Below, piece after piece: positions 10,504 through 20,412 of a stretch of DNA of 64,000 nt; position 1 is the stretch's first letter; each line of letters opens with the position of its first letter. A program made the translations under genes and the position numbers. Source of the DNA: Chara braunii. Its lineage: Eukaryota; Streptophyta; Charophyceae; Charales; Characeae. The stretch is from assembly GCA_003427395.1 (NCBI GenBank), contig BFEA01000152.1, positions 558,036 to 622,035 on the forward strand, given 5' to 3'. Below the pieces are notes generated by a model that was not told the origin of the DNA, did no database searches, and saw nothing but the letters and a program-made list of their open reading frames with translations.

Positions 10504-10895
10504 CATTGTTCGTATTCAACGCCATAACTCCAAGGCTGTTAGTATTCAGCGCCCGTGACTCGAAGGCTGTTCGTATTCAACGCCCGTAACTTGAGGGGCA
10601 ATGAGGGCTGTTCGTATTCAACGCCCGTAACTTGAGGGCTGTTCGTATTCGACGAATTTAACTCGAAGGCTATTCGTATTCAACGCCCGTAACTCGAAGG
10701 CTGTTCGTTTTCAACGGCTGTAACTCGAACTTGAAGGCTGTTTGTATTCAACGCCCGTAACTCAAAGGCTGTTTGTATTCAACGCCCGTAACTCCAAGGC
10801 TGTTTGTATTCAACGCCCGTAACTCCAAGGCTGTTCGTATTCAACGCCTGTAACTCAAAGGCTGTTCGTATTCAACACCTGTAACTCGAAGGCGT
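10504..10895 (+). repeat. Minisatellite, about 13 units of about 31 bp
   Basis: Tandem units with consensus GGCTGTTCGTATTCAACGCC followed by CGTAACTCGAA. Most units differ by 1-4 bases and a few carry short insertions. No spacer/repeat alternation, so it is not CRISPR-like. Confidence 0.95.
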
Positions 10896-10905
10896 ATGGG
10901 AAGCT

Positions 10906-11045
10906 AGAGTTGTATGCTAGATGGATCATCACAGATTTAGCACCTATTCCAAGTTGGGCAAAAACCTAATGGCCCTCCGCTAAATGGATCATCACAGATT
11001 TAGCACCTACTCCAAGTGGGCTAAAAGCATAATGGCCCACTCACA
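10906..11045. repeat. Tandem pair of about 67-bp units
   Basis: TGGATCATCACAGATTTAGC and its downstream context occur twice (about 10920 and 10985) with few differences. Confidence 0.9.
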
Positions 11046-11940
11046 TTTTCCTGAATTTTCTGGCCGTCCACAGCAATCCTTCACATTCTCTTACATTGGT
11101 TATTAAGAGCATCAAGATCCTTTCTCCCACTCCCGTTCATCCTCTTTGCCATGACCATATGCTGACGAGGAAGGAAAGAAGAAAGCAGAAAGAACACCTC
11201 CCAGACGTTTTCTGTTTTTTTAGGACTGTCTACGCAGGCAAGAAGAAGAAGAGTGAAAACGGAGAAGAAAATTGGAGTAGAAAGTGAGAAGAGAAAAGAA
11301 CATGGCCTGACACGAGCTGGTGTATGCAAGAAATTGCATCTGACACGTGTGGTAGGTCCCACTTACCTCGATTCTTCTTTATCCGATTCCAGATTACATC
11401 AACGATCGATGGCCAGGAACAAAGAACCCCGGCAAGTGGACCTCTTGTCCCAGGAGAAGTTTGACACTATGCAAATCAAAGGATGCCACCAAACAACATG
11501 GGCCATGTGCGAAGATGCCACACTAGTGTAAAGACAAGTGGACCTCTTGTGTAAAGACAGGCTTCAGCAAGGGGGTTCGCACTGGGGCCCCACTGCCCGA
11601 ATGGAGTACCAACTTAGGGGCTAGTAGGAGATTGCTTGAGCTTGGCATCCGAAGTTCCCGCGCGACGAGGCTCGTTCGATTCCGCTTCCACCGAGGCTGG
11701 GTCATAGCTAGCCCTGGTGCCTGTCACTACTGTTCGGTCCAAGTTCCCCTCGATACTAAGTAGGGGTAATGGTCCTGAGTGCTGGTCACACTGAGGTAGG
11801 ATAGTAGAGATAGGGGGTACGCTAGGAGTATTGACGCAAGGATGCAACGGGAGTTAGCCTCGTTCCTTCAGGACAACCATGGCTGACCGCTTCAGGCGAT
11901 CAATGTGTGCCTAGTAACCGGCCTCTACAACACCCTGGCC
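11046..11940. other. No gene recognised
   Basis: Short ORFs on both strands without recognisable domains. A small internal repeat, CAAGTGGACCTCTTGT, occurs at about 11433 and 11535. Confidence 0.3.
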
Positions 11941-11948
11941 CAGGGGCC

Positions 11949-11980
<32 letters not shown>

Positions 11981-11998
11981 ACAAATGTCCCAAAGGAC
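11941..11998 (-). pseudogene. U6 snRNA 5' half fused to unrelated sequence
   Basis: On the minus strand this matches the first about 58 nt of U6 (TTGGAACGATACAGAGAAGA through GCATGGCCCCTG). Homology stops there and continues into unrelated GGGCCAGGGTGTT. The 3' U6 domain is missing, so it is a chimeric retrocopy, not a gene. Confidence 0.85.
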
Positions 11999-12920
11999 CG
12001 CTATTTGGTTTTCTAGCTTTCCTTGGAGTGTGGTCTTGAGGCTGCCCAGTCGCAAGATGGTGAGAACTCCCAAGTGGGTTGGAGTGACGATGGGACGTGG
12101 GTGTCAGGTACTCTGAGATTAAGCCGGAGCATGGTTCAAAAGTTGGACCAGGTACCTCGATTGCAACACGGTTTGCAAGCACTATTGCAACAACCGGAAA
12201 GGAAAATAATACCCATGGGAATGCCGAAACAGCCATGGGAAAGGTGGACCATGTAATTGCCAACAGGTTCCCCTATTTGTTGGGGTGCTGGAGGGGTTGA
12301 CACTGGGTCATAGATGGCGTGCAGGAGGTCCAAATTAATTACCTTTGGCAAACCAATCGCCATATTCGAAAACCAAAAAGTGTCCTCAAGAGAAGACTAT
12401 ATCGAGTTCGTCAAAATCCGAGTGTGTACCATCCTCTGGAGAAATTTTCAGAGGCACATAAGTTTTCGCAAAGCTCCAAGAGCACCATAAACATTCAGGA
12501 ATCTGGGCATCGCCAACCAAACTTTTGTAATGCCATAAAACCGCGACAACAGCGGAGCCCGATCCTATGTCTGGGTGTACAGTTCTTTCCCGGCTTGCAT
12601 CCCTGACATTTTACACAACTGAAAAGAGTGAGGATGACTGATATCTCAACACACAATATCCCTGCACCTCACCACATTACCCTATCTCACTTTTTCACGG
12701 ACTCGATTTAGACAGACCTGCCACCGAGTAAATGAGACCCCAAACCAGCCCCGCACCCCACCCCCCCCAATGAACCAGGAAAAGAGCTTCCCCACCACCC
12801 ACAGTAAGAGCTTACCCATCACCCACAGTAAGCTCCTGCTGCAGCGCCCAACAAAATGAAACCAGATCAGCTTATCATTCAGCCACTGAGAAAACTTTCA
12901 ACAATGTTATTTACGCGCCC
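11999..12920. other. No gene recognised
   Basis: A plus-strand ORF (12319-12606) has no recognisable domain. A short direct repeat, CCACCCACAGTAAG(A/C), lies at 12793-12833. Confidence 0.3.
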
Positions 12921-12971
12921 NNNNNNNNNNNNNNNNNNNNNNNNNNNNNNNNNNNNNNNNNNNNNNNNNNN
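12921..12971. other. Assembly gap (51 N)
   Basis: Run of N. Confidence 1.
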
Positions 12972-13005
12972 TTTGTCACTTCTGACAGTTCAAGATACTA
13001 TCTTT

Positions 13006-13043
13006 CTGTCTCTTATACACATCTAGATGTGTATAAGAGACAG
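13006..13043. other. Residual transposase mate-pair junction adaptor
   Basis: Same 38-nt palindrome as at 1678. The 34 bp on its left (12972-13005) are identical to 18302-18335, inside the LTR at 17511-18616, so this contig edge is probably a chimeric mate-pair fragment. Confidence 0.96.
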
Positions 13044-13309
13044 ATCCATGACCTCCCTGACGTCAGCCACAACATACAACACAGTGTCAGGCATGGGATG
13101 TAAACTACCAGTACCTTTACCAGCTATTTTGGTCTGACGCAGCCATGTCTTGACACGACGGGTCCTTTCGGGCATGGGATGTATTGACACGCCGTGTCCT
13201 TTCGGGCTCAGCCCACAAGAGCAAAATGGCTTGTGGCGCTTGGCCCAGAAAATGAAAACTCCAGTGCCATTTTTTTTTTCCCATTGGCGCTGAATCTGGA
13301 ATAAGAGCG

Positions 13310-13563
13310 GTAGCCCCTCACTCGATTGTGCTCATCTGATCCCATCAGGCTTTGAACTCATGTACTGTTTACCAACAGTTGCATTCTCATACCATTCAGC
13401 CACACGGGCTGGGTGTCAGGTATAATATTCAACGTGGGGGTAGCCCCTGACTTCACAGTGTTCATAGAACTCCATCAAGATTCGAACTCATGCCGGTTTA
13501 CTAACAGTTACATGCATGGCGCATTCCGCCACATACACCAGCTGTCAGGCATAAAATTCAACA
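13310..13563 (-). mobile_element. Two tandem tRNA-derived SINE-like units
   Basis: Each unit of about 125 bp reads, on the minus strand, an A-box-like TGGCTGAATGG or TGGCGGAATGC about 40 nt before a B-box-like GAGTTCAAAGCC or GAGTTCGAATCTT. Both end with the common TAGCCCCT segment and share TGTCAGGxATAAxATTCAAC. A further partial copy of the latter motif is at 13566. Suggests Pol III-derived elements. Confidence 0.55.
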
Positions 13564-13626
13564 TCTTGTCAGGCGTAAGATTCTATAGGCGCATCAATCA
13601 CCCCAGGTTTTCATCTGACAGTATTG

Positions 13627-13730
13627 TCTCACTACCAAATGTGCAAAATGAGAATGAATATCCCACTATAACACGGAAAGATACACCAGCATTTTTTTTT
13701 TGTCTATTGTGCATGTGGTGAGTAGTGGGT
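13627..13730. mobile_element. MITE family copy (GAGTAGTG terminus)
   Basis: Ends CTCACTAC / GTGAGTAGTG with interior AATGTGCAAAATGAGAATGA and GGAAAGATACACC, shared with copies at 37151, 37304, 37779, 41559, 41687, 48943 and 49510. Confidence 0.7.
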
Positions 13731-14920
13731 CGGCCCCATGTCACACCCCTTTCCAGTGTGGCTCAGGGCATACTCACACAAGCACTTCTGTAAATGTATC
13801 TGACTCTAATTACAGCCAGACGTTGATGCATCCGACTGCAATCACATCCAGAGCTCAGTCGAAAACATCCTACAAAGTTTGCTTTTCCCCCCAAAACAAG
13901 AAAAACTCCTCTAGAGTGAGTCCGCCCTCAATGAACTAGGACAGCCACAAATTTTTCTTTGGCCCTCCATGCAAGTGGGGCCAAAGATCTGCCTGTTGGA
14001 GGTGCATCACAGGTGGTAGCACCTCACCCTAAATCCCAAGGACAGTATCCATATTTTTTTGCGGTCACAACCTGTGCCACTGATTCCCCATCCTTTCTCA
14101 GATGGAATAACCGCAGTCCCGCAGCTATTCTATAATAATTTCATAAACAGTTTCTGCAGAGTCTCGGCACAGAATTTTCTTCGAAGCTTCAAAGAAAAAA
14201 ACAAAGTTTCCTTCCAAACTTTAAACCACCAGTACCCCAGCCAGCTACCCTATGCGCGCCTGCCTGCCAGTTAAATCACCACTGCTCCCAATGTCAAAAC
14301 GATGTGCAGATTTGTGCCTGCGGCTGACTCGGGGTGGGCCGGTAGACTTCGGAACAGCCAGTCGGCAGGCGGCTTTTCAAAAAATGTCAAGGGCACCTAC
14401 TTTGGCGATGTTTCATGCTCAGAATATTTGACAAAAGGGGAAACTACGCGGGAGTCACAAAATTGAGTTATAATTGCACTACGGGCCAAGATACAGTTTT
14501 GAATTGCGGTTCGGGCAATGTATACAACCCAGCTTTCTGGCCAGGTAGGGTGCCCAAAGTGCAATTGCAAACTGTATCTTGCCCCAAAGTGCAATTATAA
14601 CACGTTCTTGTGACTCTACCGAAGTTACCCCCTGGACAAAAAGTTCTGAAAACAATCAGGGCCACGGATCGAGTGCCGTTCCTTGGCAGAAAAAATATGA
14701 AACAGAAATTTCTATGGCGCAAAGAAAATGATGGCAGCAAAAGAACACATTTTTATCCCTGCTGTTACCGGTAGGCCCACATCTTTTTCATTTGGTGAAC
14801 CAGGCTCCAAAAAACAGTGCCAATGTGTTAAAATAGTGTGAGAGCAGAAGTGTTTTCAACCGCCAGTGCATGGCCCAGCCATTGCAAACCCCCCTTCCAG
14901 TTCAACAAACTGTCCATTTC
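13731..14920. other. No gene recognised
   Basis: A small palindrome near 14460-14610 contains AATTGCACTACGGGCCAAGA / TTGCCCCAAAGTGCAATTAT arms. AAACCACCAGTACC recurs at 14222. No credible ORF. Confidence 0.3.
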
Positions 14921-14921
14921 A

Positions 14922-14955
14922 GAGATTGGCTGTCCCTGTCCTTCGGGACATCAGT

Positions 14956-14987
<32 letters not shown>

Positions 14988-15108
14988 GGCCCCTGCGCAA
15001 GGATGACACGCATAAATCAAGAAATGGTCCAAACTCAAAAAAAAAAAAAAAAAAAAAAAAGGAAAAAAATTAAAAAAAAGGAAAAAAGAAAAGGAGATTG
15101 GCTGTCCC
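14922..15108 (+). pseudogene. Full-length U6 snRNA retrocopy with poly(A) tail and target-site duplication
   Basis: U6-like sequence from GTCCTTCGGGACATC (14938) through GAAATGGTCC (about 15031), very close to the plant U6 consensus, followed by about 24 A and further A-rich DNA. The 15-bp word GAGATTGGCTGTCCC lies directly before it (14922-14936) and after the A-rich tail (15094-15108). That is the hallmark of LINE-type target-primed insertion. No upstream TATA/USE pair is visible, so it is not a functional U6 gene. Confidence 0.92.
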
Positions 15109-15312
15109 AGGCAATATCCGGAGCTGCCACAGTTGGGAGTTCTTGGGCCCGGGCAAAAAACCGTGCTGGAAAAACAGGCTCAGGTCCAAACTCAAAAAAA
15201 AAAAAAAAAAAAAAAAGGAGATTGGCTGTCCCAGGCAATATCCGGAGCTGCCACAGTTGGAGTTCTTGGGCCCAGGCAAAAAACCGTGCTGGAAAAACAG
15301 GCTCAGGTCCAC
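15032..15312 (+). repeat. Tandem duplication spanning the U6 tail
   Basis: The block AACTC-poly(A)-GGAGATTGGCTGTCC ... GCTCAGGTCCA occurs twice (about 15032-15189 and 15190-15312). The junction falls at the word GGTCCA, shared by the U6 end and the downstream flank, consistent with unequal exchange or an assembly duplication. Confidence 0.8.
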
Positions 15313-15915
15313 GGGCGGTGTAACAAAATGTAGCAGAGACGCTCTGCATACCAAACAGAAAAGGATAGCCACACCTACCTTCTTCCCTAGAAGACAACCC
15401 TTTTTTGTGTGTTAATAGGGTCCTACCCTTGGCTACCAGGGGCCTTATCCCACTCGCAGCGTCAGTTGAGACGACCGCTGAGTACGAAATCACGTGTGGC
15501 ACGGAACGAGCGAGAAACCCCTTTGATGCAAAGGGATCGCTTTCCGTCCCCTTTCATGCTTTTCTAGAGCTTTTCTAACCATTTGAGACAACTCTGTAGA
15601 GCGCAATTTCAGTGCTCACAAACAAAAACAGAAACAAAAGCAAAAACAAAAACAAAAAATGAGTGCTCACTTGTTGCTCAATTTCTTTTCTCTCCTGCCC
15701 CATGGTTGGAGAGAAGATTGAACGAACAGTGATTCCGTTTGCGAAGGTGCGAGGAGATACACCGTCAATCATCCATCATTCCCTCCAACCTCAACTCCTT
15801 TCCTCCTTTCGGCTGGCGATCGCACCCTGCCATGGACATTGTCTATATTCGTTTGAGAAAATAGAGACGGACTATCCCCTTACCACGGGGCGTTTCACTC
15901 ACACTGTGTCAGAAG
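15313..15915. other. No gene recognised
   Basis: Contains a short (A,C)-rich tract AACAAAAACAGAAACAAAAG (about 15620-15658) and no credible ORF. Confidence 0.3.
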
Positions 15916-15917
15916 CT

Positions 15918-16199
15918 AGGCTACCAGCCGTGCCGTCCAGATCAGCTTATTTTCCCGGGCAGCCCGGCCATGCAAGGACCAGGGAAGGTCCCAGCAAAAA
16001 AAAAAAAAAAAAAAAAAAACGAAAAACACTTATGTTATGCAGAAAAATCAAATGAACAACTTCTGCCTCAGGGTCAAATCGAATTTCGTCACCAATTTTA
16101 AATAAAAAATAAACTCAAAAAATAATTTAATAACTTATATTCTTTTTGTTTTTTTGGCCCGGCCGAGCAATTGGTCACACGCCACTCTGGTAGCCTAGG
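15918..16199. mobile_element. TIR element with GC-rich ends, about 0.28 kb
   Basis: Ends GCTAGGCTACCAG (about 15919) and CTGGTAGCCTAG (to about 16199) are inverted. Inside are a 24-nt A run, a TATGTTATGCAGAAAAAT block and a terminal GGCCCGGCCGAGC. Compact relative of 7905-8549. Confidence 0.7.
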
Positions 16200-16240
16200 A
16201 CACAAGTATTTTAAAAATAGGTACAAAAGCTTTTCTTAGC

Positions 16241-17083
16241 TGCAATCAGGCTTGCTTTCATTCACACTTTACATGCATGCAAACAGTAGCGCAGCAAACT
16301 GGCGACATGCGCCCACTCAAAACTCAGAGATATGGCAACCCAGATACGAGTTCACTTCCAATGGCTATGGCGATATAGTGCCCATACAACTCTCTGTTCG
16401 CATACAGTGGATCACCCTGGATATCCCACACGTGTCTCTGAACACACACACACACACGCTGAATACTAGCTTCAGGTATGGTGGCTATGGCCACCTCTAC
16501 CCTATCGCTATGGCTAAGCTTCATCTCTCTGCCCACTTCGTCTTCGGGCGTCAATGCAGACCTCCTTGCACAAGTCGCTGTGGCAGCGCTTCCGCATGGC
16601 TCACGTAGGAATCAATGAATGGCTGGGTGCTGCCTCTTGATTTATACTTCTGCAGCTCGTTGGTCTGCCCCTTTCCATCGGCCCATGGTGCACACAGTCC
16701 CTCATGGTACTTGCTGGACTGGACTGGGACTGGGACTGACTGAACTGCACCGCTCACTGCTTGGAGACTCACTGCTAACCTACTGGGGTCGTACTGCAAT
16801 CGTACTGCAGTTAGTCTACCACTTGGCTCACCACTTGCCCACTTGCCCACTTGCCGACCTTCNAGAAGACTACAGCTAAGACTTCTAGACTTCACTAAGA
16901 CTACTATTCGACAGACCTACAGATCGAACCCCTACAACCTACGGACCTATGACAGCCTACCAGTTGCTTACGAGTACACAGGTCACGGATTCAACTCTCG
17001 GGGTCTACACAGGTGGGGTAAGGAGGGTAGGGATCGAGCCCTGGGATCTGCATCTGCTACTGCAAAAAGGGAAGACCGTTTCA
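16241..17083 (-). mobile_element. Ty3/gypsy LTR (element A, 3' LTR)
   Basis: On the minus strand it starts TGAAACGGTC right after the purine tract GGCGGGAG and ends CTGATTGCA, i.e. TG...CA ends. It aligns in patches over its length with the LTR at 18847-19756. One N at 16863. It is more diverged from the other two LTRs than they are from each other, so it belongs to a different element. Confidence 0.75.
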
Positions 17084-17118
17084 CTCCCGCCGTCAATTCG
17101 AGGTCCTCCGAGAATATC

Positions 17119-17506
17119 TCAGTCCAAGGCAGGACCTTTACCCTTCTTATCACGCTCATAGGCTCTGACTATGTCGGGAGCTGTTTCTAGAAGTTCTGTT
17201 GTAGTAAACCAGCGGTCGTCTTCTGGTTCCTGATAAGCAAACCGGACCTTATACTGTTTCTGTGGACGACCTCTACCTCCTGTCCTAAACACATCTTCAT
17301 CTAAAATGCCGTCAATGTCATATCTTCCATCCATATCCAGAGGGATCATGGATCTTCTTGAAGGGAACTGTTGACTTGTGACACACGGCAATAGCTTTGA
17401 TGCGTGGAATACAGGATAGGTGTGGAGGTGTGCTGGGATCTCTATTGTGTAGGACAGTCCATCCTCTCCGCCCTTGACTTCTAGAACTGGCCACGGTCCT
17501 CTATAC
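17119..17506 (-). pseudogene. Truncated Ty3/gypsy integrase C-terminus with chromodomain
   Basis: Minus-strand frame continuous from RGPWPVLEV (GPY/F-type motif, near 17500) to a chromodomain containing DIDGILDEDVF and QKQYKVRFAYQEPEDDRW, ending GKGPALD-stop. It matches the C-terminus of the neighbouring element (19795-20412) with scattered substitutions. The 5' part is cut at about 17507 where a plus-strand LTR begins. Confidence 0.85.
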
Positions 17507-17510
17507 GCTG

Positions 17511-18616
17511 TGTGGCATACTGAGCCACACGGGCCCCAGTTAGGGCCCGGTTCCCAGTAGGCAGAGTAGGCCTAGGGGGACGACGGTTCAGACCAGGCCC
17601 AGATAGGCCTGAGGTAGGGCACGTTAGGCCCAAACGGCCAGAGGCCGGTAACCGGTCCAGCCCAGGACCAACCGGCGGCGTTTCAGAGGCTGCCACATTT
17701 TGGGCGCCAAACCAGTTCGAATCTGGACCGTCGATTCAGATCAACGGTCCAGGCCGATAGGCACCAGTAGGCAAGAGGCCGGCCCAGCACTACAAAAGGC
17801 TGGGTACCAGCCTCAGTCCGGTAAGTTAGTATGAACGGAGGTTAGTCTTCAGGATTAGCGCAGCAGCAGCGTTAGCTCGGTTAGCGCAGCACTGCAGCAG
17901 CGAGGAGCAGCGAAGGAGTGAGGTTCAGCAGAGAGCGGATTAGCGCAGCACTGGGCGCCTCACCAGTTACCAGCCCAGCCGCCCCTTGCAGCGCCATTGC
18001 CAGGTACCAGGGAGGAAGGCTTCGCTTTCTCTCCCTCTTCTCCTCTACCGTTTCTCTCCCTTTCTCTCTCTCTCTACTCCTACCTTCTCAGTCTAAATCT
18101 ACTTCTACTTCTCCTACAGGACTACTGCAGTATGGGAGATGGTTACGAGTTCTGATGACATATGAGACAGCGACATTGGGGACTACGAGTTGAGGACTTA
18201 TGGGGATCTGATTTCATCTTCCTTTCGGAGATGTACTTGACATTGTGAGATCGACATCTGGGATATTGTGAGGCTTGTCATTCGCGACATTTCGGATTTT
18301 TGTCACTTCTGACAGTTCAAGATACTATCTTTGGAAACATTGAGTTGACATCATCTTCCCTCTCCTCCTCCTTCGTCTCTCCCCTCTCTCCCTTCGTCCG
18401 TGTATGATCTCAGTCCCTGGCCTTTCGTCTATGTCTGAGGCCAGGGCATTCACACCCCTGATGAATGTTTGAGAGTGTTTCGATTGCAGTCCGGGTCAGG
18501 TCTGAGTCAGTCCAAGGTATCTCAAGTCTTCCGCTTGCATCTGTATAACTCTGTATTATCTGGTCGGTTCTGGGAATATGCGCCATACTTATGACTGTGT
18601 TTCACGAGTATGCAAC
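17511..18616 (+). mobile_element. LTR of a second retrotransposon, plus strand
   Basis: Begins TGTGGCATAC immediately after the disrupted chromodomain ORF and ends GTATGCAACA. It is followed by TTTGGTATCGGAGC, close to the initiator-Met tRNA primer binding site common in plant retrotransposons. CTACAAAAGG (about 17791) could be its TATA box. No gag or pol follows, so only the 5' LTR and leader remain. Confidence 0.65.
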
Positions 18617-18684
18617 AGTTTGGTATCGGAGCACCATACTTATGACTGTGTTTCACGAGTATGCAACAGTTTGGTATCGGAGCA
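18583..18684 (+). repeat. 51-bp tandem duplication containing the LTR end and primer binding site
   Basis: CCATACTTATGACTGTGTTT through TTTGGTATCGGAGC occurs at 18583-18633 and again at 18634-18684 with no differences that I can see. Confidence 0.9.
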
Positions 18685-18846
18685 GACCAGCATTGGTGGA
18701 CTCACCATTAATTGATTGATTGATTGATTGATTATCAATACCTGCACTCTGTTATCATTAAATCGCAAGTTGCAAAATTTTTCTTTTCTCGTACTTTCAT
18801 TATTAATTAGGACGTTTCAACTATAATTTTAGGTTTGCGACATTTC
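18685..18846. other. Spacer with (ATTG)n microsatellite
   Basis: About six ATTG units at about 18710-18735 in otherwise AT-rich DNA between the plus-strand LTR remnant and the chromovirus LTR. The TTTC at 18843-18846 is the proposed target duplication of the chromovirus. Confidence 0.7.
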
Positions 18847-19756
18847 TGCAATCAGACTCGACTTATTCACTCTTTTCATGCACGTGAACAGCAACACACA
18901 ACTGGCGACATGCGCCCACACAGTACACAGAGATATGTCTTCCATGTAAGTTCACTTCCACTGGCTATGGCGACTAAGCGCCCAAACAACTCATTGTTCA
19001 CACTTTGGATCACCCTGGATGTCCCACACGCAACACGCAACACATACACGCACACACTACTACAGCTATGGCAGCGCTAGCTGCCACTACCCTACCGCTA
19101 TACTACACTTCTGCCCACTTCGTCGTCGGGCGCACTGCAAACCTCCTCGCACAAGCTGCTGAGGCAGCGCTTCCGCATGGCATCCGCAGGAATGAATGAA
19201 TAGCTGGACACAGCCTCTTGATTTATACTTCTGCGCTGCGTTGGTCTGCCCTATATCCCTCGGCCCACGAGGTGCACACAGTCCCATGCGGTACTTGCTA
19301 GACAGGACCGGACTGACTAATTGGGACTGTTGACTCAGCAGGGTGGCCTACCACCACTTGACCACTCGCCTCTGTTTAGTGTAGGCCACTTGACCACTTG
19401 CCTCTGTTCAACGTAGGCCCACTCCGAAAGGCCACTTCTAGAAACCTCCNACTTGGCCTTTCGNTGCTGTAGCANCTACGACTTTGCCCCTTCAGGTAAG
19501 CAGCAGCTACGACCTTGACCTTTCAGGCANCCTACAACTACGACTTCGGAACTGTCTAGACTCCTACCCTACGAGTCTACAGTTCGATTCCCTTCTAAGC
19601 TGTGACCTACGACAATCTACCTACCACTGGTGTTTCGACAGGTCGCAGGTTCAAATCTACGGGTTAGCACTAATACTGTACACAGGTCAGATGGGGAACC
19701 AGGGATCGAGCCCTGGGATCTGCATTCGCTACTGCGAACTGGTGAATACCGTTTCA
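18847..19756 (-). repeat. 3' LTR of the chromovirus
   Basis: Starts TGAAACGG (minus strand, at 19756) after the polypurine tract and ends TTGCA at 18847. Several single Ns (19450-19530) mark unresolved differences, possibly from collapsed copies. Confidence 0.85.
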
Positions 19757-19794
19757 CTCCCGCCGGCCTAAATTCGAGGTCCTCCGAGAAAATT

Positions 19795-20412
19795 TCAGTC
19801 CAAGGCAGGACCTTTACCCTTCTGTAGTCTCTCGTAGGCCCGGACTATATCGGGAGCTGTCTCTAGAAGTTCAGATCTTGTAAACCAGCGGTCGTCCTCC
19901 GGTTCCTGATAACTAAAATGAACCTTGTACTGTTTCTGTGGACGACCCCTACCTCCAGTTCTGAAGACATCTTCAGCCACTATACCGTCTATGTCATATC
20001 TTCCATCCATATCCGGTGGGATCATTGGTCTACGGGATGGGAACTGATCACTTGTTTGACAAGGTAGTAACTTTGATGCCTGGAAAACTGGATACGTGTG
20101 GAGGTGTGCTGGTAGTTCTATTTTATAGGACGGTCCATCTTCACCGCCCTTGACTTCCAGAACAGGCCACGGTCCTCTATATGTGGACAGTAACTTCTGC
20201 AAGATGTTCTCCTCAGGTGCAAACTCTTTCGAACTAACCCAGACTAAGTCGCCTACTTGAAACTGTGAAGGGTGACGATGTTTGTTTGCTTGTTCTATCA
20301 TCCTATGCTGGGCTTTCCTGAGGTTTTCTACGACAGTAGCTAGTTCTTTCTCGTGCTGTACAGCGAACTCCCGGGTCCCGGGTGGCGATCTGATCCCGGT
20401 TGAGTCCCTCAA
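19795..20412 (-). CDS. Chromovirus integrase C-terminal region and chromodomain (3' part of pol)
   Basis: A 205-residue frame. Residues about 50-100 hold the SH3-like tail with STYRGPWPVLEV (GPY/F module). Residues about 140-193 form a chromodomain, which in chromoviruses directs integration towards modified histones. The stop codon lies about 40 bp before the LTR, as usual. It is in a different frame from the upstream pol ORF: the join falls near 20350-20410, around CCCGGGTCCCGGG, and needs a one- or two-base correction. The ATG of this frame is therefore not a true start. Confidence 0.88.
   Translation of the reverse strand: MRDSTGIRSPPGTREFAVQHEKELATVVENLRKAQHRMIEQANKHRHPSQFQVGDLVWVSSKEFAPEENILQKLLSTYRGPWPVLEVKGGEDGPSYKIELPAHLHTYPVFQASKLLPCQTSDQFPSRRPMIPPDMDGRYDIDGIVAEDVFRTGGRGRPQKQYKVHFSYQEPEDDRWFTRSELLETAPDIVRAYERLQKGKGPALD

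Noticed and set aside
10504-10895. CRISPR-like array
   Set aside because: Units are directly adjacent with no unique spacers, and the context is eukaryotic.
14938-15036. Functional U6 gene
   Set aside because: Poly(A) tail, target duplication and absence of upstream Pol III elements mark it as a retrocopy.
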